Positions 25,698 through 34,509 are shown, numbered from the stretch's first letter. The stretch: 64,000 nucleotides of DNA from Streptomyces sp. NBC_01275 (GCF_026340655.1 NZ_JAPEOZ010000001.1:8060001-8124000); one strand, 5' to 3'. Numbers and translations: made by a program. Notes: generated by a model from the letters alone, not told the origin.

Positions 25698-26273
25698 ATG
25701 GACGAAGAGTTGCGATCGCTCACGGAGCGCTTACGGCAGGAGTCCGGCGGCGCCGCCGTCTACGAGCGGCTGGCGGACGCCGTGGACGGTGACGAACTCG
25801 CGGGTGTGCTCACCGAGTCGGGGCAGCCGCTGTGGGCCCGGGAGCTCGCCGCGTTCCGGCTGGGGCTGGCCGGGGACCGGCGCGCCTTCGAGGCGCTCGT
25901 CCTGCTGCTCAACCATCGCGACCCGCCGCGCTGCGCCTCCGCCGCGTACGCCCTGGCCCGGCTCGGCGACCCGCGCACCGCCCGCGCCGCGGCCGCCCTG
26001 GCCACCAACGAGCTGCGCGTCGCCTATGCCCTGCATCCCGTCCGGCTGCTGGTGGAGCTGCGCGCGCCCGAGTCCGTGCCCGCGCTGATCACCACGCTCC
26101 GGCGGCGGCTGCGCCCGCACGACCCCTACCGGCGGGTGGCCCTCGCGTGCGTGGAGGGGCTCGGCACGCTGGGGGACGACCGCGCCCGGCCGGTGCTGAA
26201 CGAGGCCCTCGCCCACCCGGTGCTCGCGGAGGCGGCCGTGCACGCGCTGGGGCGGATTCCGCGCCAGCGGTGA
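25698..26273 (+). CDS. HEAT-repeat protein
   Basis: 191 aa. From residue ~35 the sequence is a series of helix pairs: LWARELAAFRLGLAGD, CASAAYALARLGDPRTARAA, LRVAYALHPVRLLVELRAPE and VALACVEGLGTLGDDRARPV. The periodic Ala/Leu pattern with Asp/Pro turns is the HEAT/PBS-lyase-repeat signature. Such proteins act as scaffolds or binding partners; no catalytic motif is present. Homologues are sometimes labelled adenylosuccinate lyase in databases, which the sequence does not support. It diverges from the 3HAD gene. Function unknown. Confidence 0.8.
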   Translation: MDEELRSLTERLRQESGGAAVYERLADAVDGDELAGVLTESGQPLWARELAAFRLGLAGDRRAFEALVLLLNHRDPPRCASAAYALARLGDPRTARAAAALATNELRVAYALHPVRLLVELRAPESVPALITTLRRRLRPHDPYRRVALACVEGLGTLGDDRARPVLNEALAHPVLAEAAVHALGRIPRQR

Positions 26274-26310
26274 GGCGTTGAGACGGTCGGGACGGCCGCG
26301 GGCCGCGGGC

Positions 26311-26364
26311 CCGGGTCCGGGTCCGGGTCCGGGGCAGGGTTCGGGGCCGGGTTCGGGGCGGGGG
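26311..26364. repeat. Nine degenerate hexamers (ccgggt) between convergent genes
   Basis: Nine consecutive hexamers of the ccgggt/ccgggg/tcgggg type fill 26311-26364, between the HEAT gene stop (26273) and the RidA stop (26368). The first three are perfect. There is no hairpin terminator here. Confidence 0.8.
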
Positions 26365-26367
26365 GAG

Positions 26368-26766
26368 TCACCCCGGCACCACCGCGAACGCTTCGATCTC
26401 CATCAGGAACTCCGGGGCGACCAGCGCGGCGACCTGGACGGCCGAGGCGGCGGGGAGACGGTCGTCGGGTATGTGCGCGACGCGGGCCGCGCGGATCGCG
26501 GGCATATGGGCCATGTCCGTGACGAAGTAGGTGAGTTTGACGACGTCGGCGAAGGTCGCCCCGGCGGCGGCCAGACAGCGCCGCAGGTTCTCGAAGACCT
26601 GACGGGCCTGCGCCGCCGGATCGCCCTCGCCCACCGGCTTGCCGTCCTCGTCCAGGGCGAGCTGGCCGGAGACCGCGACGAAGCGGCCCGTGCCCATGAC
26701 GACATGCGTGTACTGCGCGGCGGGGGCGACCCCGTCGGGGGCGGGAATCCTGGTCAGCTCACTCAT
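26368..26766 (-). CDS. RidA/YjgF-family deaminase
   Basis: 132 aa from ATG 26764-26766, the usual size. Members hydrolyse reactive enamine/imine intermediates of PLP enzymes to keto acids and ammonia. Seen: YTHVVMGTGRFVAVSGQLAL, the FENLRRCLAAAGATFADVVK helix, LTYFVTDM and a C-terminal APEFLMEIEAFAV strand. The Arg of the classical active site (R105 in RidA, in a G-x-R segment) is not evident in the expected place; RLPAASAVQVAAL stands there, so it may be a non-RidA Rid subfamily (Rid2-7 type). It is a single gene between opposed neighbours. Confidence 0.85.
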   Translation of the reverse strand: MSELTRIPAPDGVAPAAQYTHVVMGTGRFVAVSGQLALDEDGKPVGEGDPAAQARQVFENLRRCLAAAGATFADVVKLTYFVTDMAHMPAIRAARVAHIPDDRLPAASAVQVAALVAPEFLMEIEAFAVVPG

Positions 26767-26820
26767 GCGCCCATGATGGACCACGGGTCTGACAACGCCC
26801 CCGACGACCGGCCGCCGACC

Positions 26821-28398
26821 TCAGCCGCGGAACCCCAGCAGCCCGTGCAGCGTCGAGCCGTGGGCCGTGCGCGACGCGACCTTCGCGCTCAGCGGCTTCG
26901 GGTCGGACTGCGCCTTGCACACCGCGTCCACCCCGCCGACGCCGCGCGGCACCGTGCCGTCGGTCAGATACGCCGCCAGGTGCTTGTCCAGGCAGCTGTT
27001 CCCGCTCAGCGCGATGCCGTGGTTCTGGCCGCCCTGCTCCACCACGAAGCTGGAGCCGCGCAGCAGGGAGTGCATCATCGCGCCGCCCTCGTACGGGGTC
27101 GCCGCGTCGTCCGTCGCCTGGAACAGCAGGGCCGGCGGCAGCGCGCCGTTGGCCAGGTTCACCGGGCCCAGCGGCTTCGTCGGCCAGAACGCGCACGGCG
27201 CGTTGTACCAGGCGTTGCTCCAGGTCATGAACGGCGCCTTCGCGTACGCCGACCAGTTGTCCGAGCGCCACTCGTCCCAGTCCCGCGGCCAGGAGGCGTC
27301 ACGGCACTGCACCGAGGTGTAGACGCTGTAGCCGTTGTCCCCCGAGGCGTCGACGGCGGCGAAGTTCTCGTACGCCTCGACCAGCGGGCCGGTCTTCTTG
27401 TCGTTGGCGTAGGCCGCGAACGCCTCGGCGAGGTGGGGCCAGTAGCCGTTGTAGTAGCCGCCGGGCAGGAAGGTGTCCTCCAGCTCCGACGCGCCCACCT
27501 TGCCGCCGGCCGGCTTCTTCGCGAGGGCCGCCCGCATCGCGTACCACTCGGCCTCGACCTTCTCCGGGTCGGCGCCGAGCTTGTACGTCTTGTCGTACTT
27601 GGCGATCCACGCCATCAGCGCGCGGTGCCGGTCGTTGAAGGCGAGGTCCTGTGTGAGGTTGTCGTCGTACCAGACGCCCGTCGGGTCGACGATCGAGTCC
27701 AGCACCAGGCGCCGTACCCGCTGCGGGTAGAGCTTGGCGTAGACCGCGCCGAGGTAGGTGCCGTACGAGTAGCCGAAGTAGTTCAGCTTCCCCGCGCCGA
27801 CGGCGGCGCGGATCGCGTCCATGTCCCGCACGGTGCTGATCGTGTCGATGTACGGCAGCACGCTCGCGTACTTCTTGCCGCAGGCCTCGGCGAAGGACCG
27901 CGCGCGGGTGAGGTTGGCCTGCTCGATCGCCTCGGTGGACGGGACGGAGTCCGGGCGTACGGCGGCGAAGTGGCCGGGCTCGCAGTTCAGCGCGGGCGAG
28001 CTCTTGCCCACCCCGCGCGGGTCGAAGCCGATGACGTCGTACTGGGCCGCCACCGCCTTCGGCAGCGCCGAGGCGATGAACCCGGCGAGGGACAGCCCGC
28101 CGCCGCCGGGGCCGCCGGGGTTGACCAGCAGCGGGCCCTGGAACGTCTTCGCGGTGTGCGGGACGCGGGACAGGGCCAGCGTGATCTGCTTCCCGCTCGG
28201 GTCGTCGTGGTCGAGCGGCACCTTCAGGGACGCGCACTGGAGCGTCGGCCGGTCGGCGGTGCGGCAGCTCTTCCAGGTGAGTCCCGCCGCACCGGCGGCC
28301 CGGGCGGTGGACGAGGGGCTCGCGTCGGCGGGCGCCGCGGTGAGCGTCCCGGCCACGACGGCGACGGCGGCGCACAGCACGGCTGCGCGTGTGTTCAT
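26821..28398 (-). CDS. Secreted alpha/beta hydrolase of the tripeptidyl aminopeptidase (TAP) family
   Basis: 525 aa, ATG 28396-28398 with SD GGGAGGA. Signal peptide residues 1-27 (cleavage likely after ADA). The S33-type hydrolase core has LLVNPGGPGGGGLSL for the oxyanion hole, IGFDPRGVGKSS, and nucleophile Ser211 in FGYSYGTYLG. The C-terminal TAP-like domain holds ALLFQATDDAATPYEGGAMM with the Asp and QNHGIALS with the His. The C-terminal PCAFWP segment is typical of Streptomyces secreted aminopeptidases. It should release N-terminal (tri)peptides outside the cell. It forms no tight operon with neighbours. Confidence 0.9.
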   Translation of the reverse strand: MNTRAAVLCAAVAVVAGTLTAAPADASPSSTARAAGAAGLTWKSCRTADRPTLQCASLKVPLDHDDPSGKQITLALSRVPHTAKTFQGPLLVNPGGPGGGGLSLAGFIASALPKAVAAQYDVIGFDPRGVGKSSPALNCEPGHFAAVRPDSVPSTEAIEQANLTRARSFAEACGKKYASVLPYIDTISTVRDMDAIRAAVGAGKLNYFGYSYGTYLGAVYAKLYPQRVRRLVLDSIVDPTGVWYDDNLTQDLAFNDRHRALMAWIAKYDKTYKLGADPEKVEAEWYAMRAALAKKPAGGKVGASELEDTFLPGGYYNGYWPHLAEAFAAYANDKKTGPLVEAYENFAAVDASGDNGYSVYTSVQCRDASWPRDWDEWRSDNWSAYAKAPFMTWSNAWYNAPCAFWPTKPLGPVNLANGALPPALLFQATDDAATPYEGGAMMHSLLRGSSFVVEQGGQNHGIALSGNSCLDKHLAAYLTDGTVPRGVGGVDAVCKAQSDPKPLSAKVASRTAHGSTLHGLLGFRG

Positions 28399-28556
28399 GG
28401 GAGTCCTCCCAGGACGGAGGTGGTCGGACCGCGCAGGTCACGGCCCTCGCCGCATCGTCCCGGAAAGATCGTCCGAAAGAACCTGATCTGGTGATACTTG
28501 ACCCGTTCGGGTTGCCGGATGCGCTCGAACGCGCTCGGGCCGGGCCGAGAACGCCC

Positions 28557-29600
28557 TCAGATCAGCGTGAGTTGGGTGGGCTCGGGCGGCGTGGGTTCCT
28601 CCGCCGGCTCGGGCGGCCGGATCCGGCGGGGCATCCCCCCGCGCGCGGGACCGATGCCGTACTCCTGGGCCAGCTCGTGGACCTGACGGGTGATCCGGCG
28701 CTGGTACCACTTCGGCGCGTAGGCGCCGTCCGTGTACAGCCGCTCGTAGCGCCGCACCAGGTAGGGGTGGTGCTGTGCCAGCCAGCTCATGAACCACTCG
28801 CGGGCGCCGGGGCGCAGATGCAGCGCGAGGGGAGTGACGGAGGTGGCCCCGGCGGCCGCGATCGCCCGCACGGTGGCCCGCAGTTGGGCCGGCTCGTCGC
28901 CCAGGAACGGGATCACCGGCGCCATCAGGACCCCGCAGTCGATCCCGTGGTCGGTGAGCGTCCGTACGACGTCCAGGCGCCGCTCCGGGGCCGGTGTGCC
29001 CGGCTCCACGGTGCGCCACAGCTCGCCGTCGACGAAGCCGACCGACACGGAGATGCCGACGTCGGCCACCTCGGCGGACTGTTTCAGCAGGTCGAGGTCG
29101 CGCAGGATCAGGGTGCCCTTGGTCAGGATCGAGAAGGGGTTGGCGTGGTCGCGCAGGGCGGCCAGGATGCCCGGCATCAGCCGGTAGCGGCCCTCGGCGC
29201 GCTGGTAGCAGTCGACGTTGGTGCCCATCGCGACGTGCTCGCCGGGCCAGCGGGGCGAGGACAGCTGGCGGCGCAGCACCTCCGGCGCGTTCACCTTGAC
29301 GACGATCTGGGTGTCGAAGCCGATCCCGGTGTCGAGGTCGAGATAGCTGTGCGTCTTGCGCGCGAAGCAGTACACGCACGCGTGCGTGCAGCCCCGATAG
29401 GGGTTCACCGTCCACTCGAACGGCATGCGCGAGGCGCCCGGCACCCGGTTGAGGACCGAGCGGGCCCGGACCTCGTGGAACGTGATGCCGGCGAACTCGG
29501 GCGTGTCGAACGTCCGGGTCGTGACCGCGTCCGCGCCGAACAGCGCGGCGTCGGCCGGCCGGTCGTGGCGGGTCTCCACGGTGAGGTTCTCCCAGCGCAT
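28557..29600 (-). CDS. Radical SAM protein of the Rv2578c/SplB-like family
   Basis: 347 aa from ATG 29598-29600, SD GAGGAGG. The radical SAM cluster motif is C-x3-C-x2-C in GCTHACVYCFARKTH, placed early (residue ~72) after an MPFEWTVNPYRG segment shared with spore-photoproduct-lyase-like proteins. Further motifs are MGTNVDCYQRAEGRYRLMP, SILTKGTLILRDL, VSVSVGFVDGELWRTVEPG and MAPVIPFLGDEP. The Rv2578c-type family has no firm function, but its DNA-lyase-like N-terminus suggests DNA or nucleotide repair. A LexA-type palindrome lies 33 bp upstream of the start, supporting a DNA-damage role (inference). Confidence 0.88.
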   Translation of the reverse strand: MRWENLTVETRHDRPADAALFGADAVTTRTFDTPEFAGITFHEVRARSVLNRVPGASRMPFEWTVNPYRGCTHACVYCFARKTHSYLDLDTGIGFDTQIVVKVNAPEVLRRQLSSPRWPGEHVAMGTNVDCYQRAEGRYRLMPGILAALRDHANPFSILTKGTLILRDLDLLKQSAEVADVGISVSVGFVDGELWRTVEPGTPAPERRLDVVRTLTDHGIDCGVLMAPVIPFLGDEPAQLRATVRAIAAAGATSVTPLALHLRPGAREWFMSWLAQHHPYLVRRYERLYTDGAYAPKWYQRRITRQVHELAQEYGIGPARGGMPRRIRPPEPAEEPTPPEPTQLTLI

Positions 29601-29632
29601 GACGCCTCCTCGGTAGCACTGCCCCCACAATA

Positions 29633-29644
29633 GAACATGTGTTC
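29633..29644 (-). promoter_or_regulatory. LexA (SOS)-type operator upstream of the radical SAM gene
   Basis: GAACATGTGTTC matches the actinobacterial/Gram-positive SOS box core GAAC-N4-GTTC exactly. It ends 33 bp before the ATG of the radical SAM gene and overlaps its probable promoter region (TATTGT follows on the minus strand). The SRPBCC gene on the other side starts 180 bp away. Confidence 0.6.
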
Positions 29645-29823
29645 CCATGATCGTGCGACCGTTCTTTCGACGGCCCTCTTCGATCGGCGGTCCTTGGGTC
29701 GGTGGTCCTTTTCGACCGTCCGGCGATCGCTTCCGGGCCCCCGATTTGGGCGGCCGTGGACCGGGGTGGTTGGCTTGCCCCGAACCTGAGGAACCCTGAG
29801 CAACACGGACCTGGAGGAACCCC

Positions 29824-30267
29824 ATGGCGCAGGTCGAGGCCACCACCGAGCGGGTCGTCGCAGCGGACCCGGAGAAGGTGTTCGACACGCTCGCCGACTA
29901 CAGCGGCACGCGCGCGAAGCTGCTGCCCGAGCACTTCAGCGAGTACGAGGTCCACGAGGGCGGCGACGGCGAGGGCACCCTCGTCCACTGGAAGCTCCAG
30001 GCCACCAGCAAGCGCGTCCGCGACTGCCTCCTGGAGGTCGCCGAGCCGACCGACGGCGAGCTCGTCGAGAAGGACCGCAACTCCTCGATGGTCACCACCT
30101 GGCGCGTCACCCCGGCCGGCGAGGGCAAGTCCCGGGTCGTCGTGACCACCACCTGGACCGGCGCCGGCGGCGTCGGCGGCTTCTTCGAGCGGACCTTCGC
30201 GCCCAAGGGTCTCGGCCGCATCTACGACGTGATCCTCGACAACCTCGCCACCGAGGTCGAGAAGTAG
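29824..30267 (+). CDS. SRPBCC (START-like) family protein
   Basis: 147 aa, SD TGGAGGAACCCC. The START/polyketide-cyclase-like helix-grip fold starts with VEATTERVVAADPEKVFDTL and ends with an amphipathic C-terminal helix (RIYDVILDNLATEV), with beta strands between (EGTLVHWKL, RVVVTTTWTG). This fold binds hydrophobic ligands; no catalytic residues can be named. Its neighbour on the left is divergent and the next gene is 338 bp away, so it is probably monocistronic. Confidence 0.82.
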   Translation: MAQVEATTERVVAADPEKVFDTLADYSGTRAKLLPEHFSEYEVHEGGDGEGTLVHWKLQATSKRVRDCLLEVAEPTDGELVEKDRNSSMVTTWRVTPAGEGKSRVVVTTTWTGAGGVGGFFERTFAPKGLGRIYDVILDNLATEVEK

Positions 30268-30605
30268 ACCTCGCCGTCGGGCCGTTCGACCGCTGGTCGG
30301 TCAACCGTCGGGCGTTCCCTGGTCGTTGAGCCGCGAGTACACCGTCATCGCCTCCGGCTACCCGCCGGTCGCCACCGTTCTCCAGGTGGCGGGCGGCGGC
30401 CGCACGGAACGCGATCTGCGGCTGGGCCACGAAGACCCGGCCGGGGAGCGAACAGAGGGCTGAGCAGGCGTCGGGGCGTGGGCGTACCCCGGCGCGACCC
30501 GGCGAAACCAATTCCCGTATTGCCGCACATCCCGCCGGGCGTGCGCCGTACGGTGGTGGCTGCGGGACAGATCTTGCACAGCTCTGGGGAGAGAGGGCCT
30601 GGGCC
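30268..30605 (+). other. Gap before the PP2C gene; possible 45-aa ORF or coding remnant
   Basis: No firm gene is seen. A short frame from TTG 30326 to TGA 30461-30463 (45 aa, including SREYTVIASGYPPVATVLQV) has mostly G/C third positions, as coding DNA here does. It lacks a ribosome-binding site, so it may be chance or a remnant. The rest looks like promoter/leader for the gene at 30606. Confidence 0.25.
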
Positions 30606-33119
30606 ATGGACCGTGGCACCGAGAGGGACGCGCCTCCCAGCCGCGGAGCCGGGAGCGGTGCGGCGGCCGAGTCCGCCGCCGGACGCATCCCGCTGGCCGT
30701 GGTCGTGGTCGACCGCGAGGGCCTCGTCTCCCACTGGAGCAGCGGCGCACGCCGGCTCTTCGGCGTCGTCAAGGAAGAGGCGATCGGACAGCCCGCGATC
30801 GACCTGCTCCCCGTCGCCGGCGCGCTCCCCGAGCCCGACGACCTCCCGTACGGCGGCCCCGGCGGCTACGGCGAGTACGCCGCCTACGACGGCCTCGGTC
30901 CCGGACTGGAGTCCTCCCTCGACCAGAGGCTGGGCTACCCGGCCGCCGGACGGGCCCGGCTGACCCTGCCCGAGCGGAGCGAGAGGGGGGTCCCCCCGCC
31001 CGGAGGGCGGGGGAGGGACCGCGTCGACGTCCTGTGGTGGGCCTATCCGCTGGTCGGCCCCGGCAGCGAGCGGCTGCTCGTGCTCGCCGCCGACGCGGAC
31101 GGACTGCGCCCGGAGGATCCGCAGGACCGCCCCGCCGTCGAGCGCATCGCCCCCGGCTTCGCCCTGTACACCGACTTCCCCGGCGCCGAGGAACTCGCCC
31201 GCAGGCTCCCCGAGATCCTGCCCAGCATGAGCGTCGGCGAGAGCGCCCGCATCGTCGCGCAGATCCTCGAACTGGGCTATCCCGTGCTGGAGTTCAGCCA
31301 GAGCGACCGGGTGCCCGTGACCCCCGACTGGGGCGTGGCCCGGCGCGTCGAGCGCAGAGCCCGCCGGGAGCGCGCCGCCCGCGCCGTCGCCGAGGGCCTG
31401 CCGCTGCCGGACGACCTCCCCGACGAGGGCGAGGACCTCGAGTACACCGCCGTCCGCGAGCGCCTGGAGTTCCTCAACGAGGTCAGCGGGAGGATCGGCA
31501 CCTCCCTCGACCTCTCCCGCACCATCCTCGAGGTCAGCAGAGCCGTCGTCCCCCGCTTCACCGACGTCGCCGGCACCTATCTGCGCGAACAGGTCGTCGG
31601 CGGCGAGGGATTCCCCGACGGCGTGCCGGACACCACCACCATGTGGCACCGGGTAGCCATCGAGCACACCGACGAACCCGGCCGCTGGGACGACGTCGTC
31701 CCCGTCGGCGAGGCCATGCCCTTCCCGGCGCACACCCCGTTCTTCCAGTGCATGACCACCGGCGAGCCCGTCCTCGTGCCGCGCATCAGCGAGCAGATGG
31801 GGCACATGATCGCCTCGCAGTTCGAGAAGCGCGACATCCGGCCGCTGATCACCGGCCGCTCCATGCTGGTCGTCCCGCTCAAGGCCCGCAACGTCGTCCT
31901 CGGCTTCATGATCCTGCTGCGCCACCCCGAGCGCGTCGAGTTCAACGACATGGACCGCGTCACCGGCGCCGAACTCGCCGCCCGCGCAGGCCTGGTGCTG
32001 GACAACGCGCGCATGTACACCTACCAGGAGAGCGTCGCCGAGACCCTCCAGGACAGCATGCTGCCGCACATCCCGCCGCGGATGGCGGGCTGCGACATCG
32101 CCACCCGCTATCTGCCGGGCACCCTGCTCGGGCGGGTCGGCGGCGACTGGTTCGACTCGGTGAAACTCCCCGGCGCCCGCACCGCCCTCGTCGTCGGCGA
32201 CGTCATGGGCCACGGCCTCAACTCGGCCGCCATGATGGGCCAGTTGCGGACAGCCGTGCAGACCATGGCCGCCCTCGACCTGCCGCCCGCCCAACTCCTG
32301 CGCAACCTCGACGACTTGGCGCAACGCCTCGGCGACACCTACCTCGCGACCTGCCTGTACGCCGTCTACGACCCGATCGCCGGCGAGCTGCACCTCGCCA
32401 ACGCGGGCCATATCCCGCCGGTCGTCGTCCGTGCCGAGGACGCCCGCAGCGAGCTGCTCGATCTGCCCACGGGCGCGCCGATCGGCGTCGGCGGGGTGCC
32501 CTTCGAGGCGGTGCGCGTGCGAGTGCAGCCCGGCGACCGGCTGGTGATGTGCACCGACGGGCTGGTCGAGATGCGCGGCGAGGACATCGGCGTAGGCCTG
32601 GCGACGCTCTGCGAGTCCGCCGCGCACCCGGCCGCCTCCATGGACGACGCCTGCGACACCATCATCCGCGCCCTCAACCCGCGCGGCGGCCGCAAGGACG
32701 ACGTGGCCCTGCTGATGGCCCGCCTCAACGGAATCGAACCCGACGACGTCGCCGAATGGCGCTTCGCCCTCGACCCGGCCGAGGTCGGCCGGGCCCGCGC
32801 GGCGGTCCGCGAACAGCTCCACGACTGGGGTCTGGCCAAGCTCGTCCCGCACGCCGAGCTGATGGTCAGCGAGCTGGTCACCAACGCCGTACGGCACTCC
32901 CGTCGGCGTCCGGTCGCCATGCGGCTCGTGCGCGGCGACACACTGCTGTGCGAGGTGGACGACGACGATCACGAGCTGCCCACCCTGCTGAGCGCCGGAC
33001 CCGGCGACGAGGCCGGGCGGGGACTGCGCGTGGTGAGCACGCTGGCCCGGGAGTGGGGCGCCAACCGTACCGGCGCGGGCAAGTCCGTGTGGTTCGAGCT
33101 GACGTTGCCGCGTCGCTGA
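30606..33119 (+). CDS. PAS-GAF-PP2C(SpoIIE)-HATPase regulatory phosphatase/kinase
   Basis: 837 aa. Domain order: PAS-like segment (~28-75, LAVVVVDREGLVSHWSSGAR), a second sensory stretch, GAF (~280-470), SpoIIE-type PP2C phosphatase (~490-705), and RsbW-like ATPase (~715-835). PP2C metal Asp residues are in VVGDVMGHGL, CTDGLVEMRG and GGRKDDVALL. The ATPase has LMVSELVTNAVRHS and DEAGRGLRVVSTLAREWG. Such proteins dephosphorylate anti-anti-sigma factors and may also phosphorylate them, so they belong to partner-switching control of SigB/F-type sigma factors. One such sigma gene lies 16 kb away at 49145, but no direct link is visible. Residues ~122-138 come from an inserted hairpin sequence. Confidence 0.92.
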   Translation: MDRGTERDAPPSRGAGSGAAAESAAGRIPLAVVVVDREGLVSHWSSGARRLFGVVKEEAIGQPAIDLLPVAGALPEPDDLPYGGPGGYGEYAAYDGLGPGLESSLDQRLGYPAAGRARLTLPERSERGVPPPGGRGRDRVDVLWWAYPLVGPGSERLLVLAADADGLRPEDPQDRPAVERIAPGFALYTDFPGAEELARRLPEILPSMSVGESARIVAQILELGYPVLEFSQSDRVPVTPDWGVARRVERRARRERAARAVAEGLPLPDDLPDEGEDLEYTAVRERLEFLNEVSGRIGTSLDLSRTILEVSRAVVPRFTDVAGTYLREQVVGGEGFPDGVPDTTTMWHRVAIEHTDEPGRWDDVVPVGEAMPFPAHTPFFQCMTTGEPVLVPRISEQMGHMIASQFEKRDIRPLITGRSMLVVPLKARNVVLGFMILLRHPERVEFNDMDRVTGAELAARAGLVLDNARMYTYQESVAETLQDSMLPHIPPRMAGCDIATRYLPGTLLGRVGGDWFDSVKLPGARTALVVGDVMGHGLNSAAMMGQLRTAVQTMAALDLPPAQLLRNLDDLAQRLGDTYLATCLYAVYDPIAGELHLANAGHIPPVVVRAEDARSELLDLPTGAPIGVGGVPFEAVRVRVQPGDRLVMCTDGLVEMRGEDIGVGLATLCESAAHPAASMDDACDTIIRALNPRGGRKDDVALLMARLNGIEPDDVAEWRFALDPAEVGRARAAVREQLHDWGLAKLVPHAELMVSELVTNAVRHSRRRPVAMRLVRGDTLLCEVDDDDHELPTLLSAGPGDEAGRGLRVVSTLAREWGANRTGAGKSVWFELTLPRR
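30985..31013 (+). repeat. In-frame hairpin insertion inside the PP2C gene
   Basis: A run gggggg-t-cccccc is followed by a 9-bp perfect stem cccccgccc (30993-31001) / gggcggggg (31005-31013) with loop gga. It is read in frame as RGVPPPGGRGRD. Very similar G/C palindromes occur scattered in Streptomyces genomes, from memory. It sits between the first sensory segment and the next and is probably a mobile or slippage-born insertion tolerated in a linker. Confidence 0.6.
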
Positions 33120-33200
33120 ACCGGACCGCGAACAGGGCGGACCGCGAACCGGGCGGGCGGCTGACAGGGCGCGGCAGCGAACGGGGCGGGTCTGTGAACA
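33117..33200 (+). repeat. Degenerate repeats following the PP2C gene stop
   Basis: Starting at the TGA (33117-33119), units around cgcgaacagggcgg / cgcgaaccgggcgg / gcgaacggggcgg / gtgaacagg recur at irregular 14-19 bp spacing. The stop codon with its flank (tgaaccgg) belongs to the same family. Strongly degenerate. Confidence 0.5.
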
Positions 33201-33335
33201 GGCGTGCCACGGCGTGCACTTCTCGAACGCGGCGTGAAGGAATGCGCCCCGCGCTTGTCGTGCACACCCCGGAGCGATAGACCGTACTCGCCCGTCACTT
33301 GCGGCGGATCGGCTTCATACCCTGGGGAGTTGGGC

Positions 33336-34061
33336 ATGAGCGTGACGATGCGGTACCGGGAGGCCTGGGAGGGCTTCTGGCGTGAGGCCCCCGACGAACC
33401 GGGCGCCGTGTTCTGGGACGCGGCGCCCCAGCTGACCGCGGCCCTCCATCTCGCCCTCTTCGAACCCCGGCTCGTCGACCCCGGGCTGCCGTTGGTGGAC
33501 CTGGGCTGCGGCAACGGCACCCAGACCCGCTTCCTCGCCGACCGCTTCCCGCAGGTCGTCGGCGCCGACCTGGCCGCCGCGGCCCTCGACCACGCCCGGC
33601 GCGCCGACCCCGCGGGGCAGGCGACGTACCGGCTGCTGGACGCGGCCGAGAAGGACGCGGCGCAGAACCTGCACGCCGAACTCGGCGACGCCAACGTCTA
33701 TATGCGGGGCGTGCTGCACCAGTGCGAGCCCGACGACCGGCAGCCGCTGGTGGACGGGATCGCCGCGCTGGTGGGGGAGCGGGGCCGGGTCTTCCTCGTC
33801 GAGCTGTCCGAGGCCGCCCGGCCCGTCCTCGGCGACCTGGCGCAGCGCCCCGAGGGCCCGCCGCCGAAGCTCGCGCCGATCTTCCGGCACGGCATCGCCC
33901 CCGGCGAGGTCGCCGACGAGGCGGTGCCCGGCTATCTGCGCGCGGCCGGCCTCACGGTGCTCGCATCCGGCGAACTGCCCCTCACCACGACGGAGTTGGC
34001 CTCTGACGGCACTCGGATCGAGCTGCCGTCGAGGTGGCTGATGGCGGGGCGCGACATGTGA
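33336..34061 (+). CDS. Class I SAM-dependent methyltransferase
   Basis: 241 aa from ATG 33336 (GGGGAG upstream); ATG 33348 is an alternative. The SAM-binding motif LPLVDLGCGNGTQTRFLADR is followed by VVGADLAAAALDHARR (acidic ribose-binding position) and NVYMRGVLHQCEPDDRQ for motif post-I/II. The N-terminus (YREAWEGFWREAP) resembles Streptomyces small-molecule methyltransferases. Substrate unknown. It stands alone between the PP2C gene and the DoxX gene. Confidence 0.85.
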   Translation: MSVTMRYREAWEGFWREAPDEPGAVFWDAAPQLTAALHLALFEPRLVDPGLPLVDLGCGNGTQTRFLADRFPQVVGADLAAAALDHARRADPAGQATYRLLDAAEKDAAQNLHAELGDANVYMRGVLHQCEPDDRQPLVDGIAALVGERGRVFLVELSEAARPVLGDLAQRPEGPPPKLAPIFRHGIAPGEVADEAVPGYLRAAGLTVLASGELPLTTTELASDGTRIELPSRWLMAGRDM

Positions 34062-34167
34062 CGGCGATCACATGGGGAAGTGCTTTCGCTCCCGTCACAT
34101 TCCCGGGGCGCGCCGTGTCAGGGGGGTGAAGCACGTCGCCGATCCCCTGAACGAGGAGCTGCTGCAC

Positions 34168-34509
34168 ATGTCCACTGCCTACGTCGTCGTCACCGTCCTC
34201 GGAGCCGTCCTGGCGGGCTTCTCGGCCGCCTCGGTCTTTCTCGGCGCCGAGTGGACGGTCAAGCCGCTGGCCGACTACGGAGTGCCGCGCTCGTGGTGGC
34301 CGTGGCTCGGCGCGGCCAAGGCCGCCGGAGCGGTCGGTCTGCTGGCCGGGCTGCTCGTGCCCGTGGTCGGCATGCTGGCCGCGGCCGGGCTGGTCCTGTA
34401 CTTCCTCGGGGCCGTCGCCACCGTGGTGCGGGCCCGCTGGTTCTCGCACGTGGCGTTCCCGCTGATCTACGCGGCCCCGGCGGCGGCCTCGCTGGTGCTG
34501 TGGTTCTGA
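34168..34509 (+). CDS. DoxX-like small membrane protein
   Basis: 113 aa from ATG 34168 (GAGGAG upstream). There are four transmembrane segments, with the family motif YGVPRSWWPWLGAAKAAGAV linking the second and third, as in DoxX_2 proteins. It lies tail-to-tail with an ECF41-type sigma factor gene. ECF41 factors are usually linked to a COE (carboxymuconolactone decarboxylase/oxidoreductase/epimerase) gene; DoxX-like proteins accompany related ECF groups. Whether the sigma factor controls this gene is unproven. Its last codons (Leu-Trp-Phe-stop) seed the repeat tract that follows. Confidence 0.85.
   Translation: MSTAYVVVTVLGAVLAGFSAASVFLGAEWTVKPLADYGVPRSWWPWLGAAKAAGAVGLLAGLLVPVVGMLAAAGLVLYFLGAVATVVRARWFSHVAFPLIYAAPAAASLVLWF

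Noticed and set aside
25698-26273. Adenylosuccinate lyase, a label sometimes given to homologues
   Set aside because: The protein is only 191 aa of helix-pair repeats and has none of the fumarase/ASL superfamily signature.
30326-30463. 45-aa ORF before the PP2C gene
   Set aside because: TTG start without ribosome site and no homology I recognise; kept only as a possibility in the gap entry.
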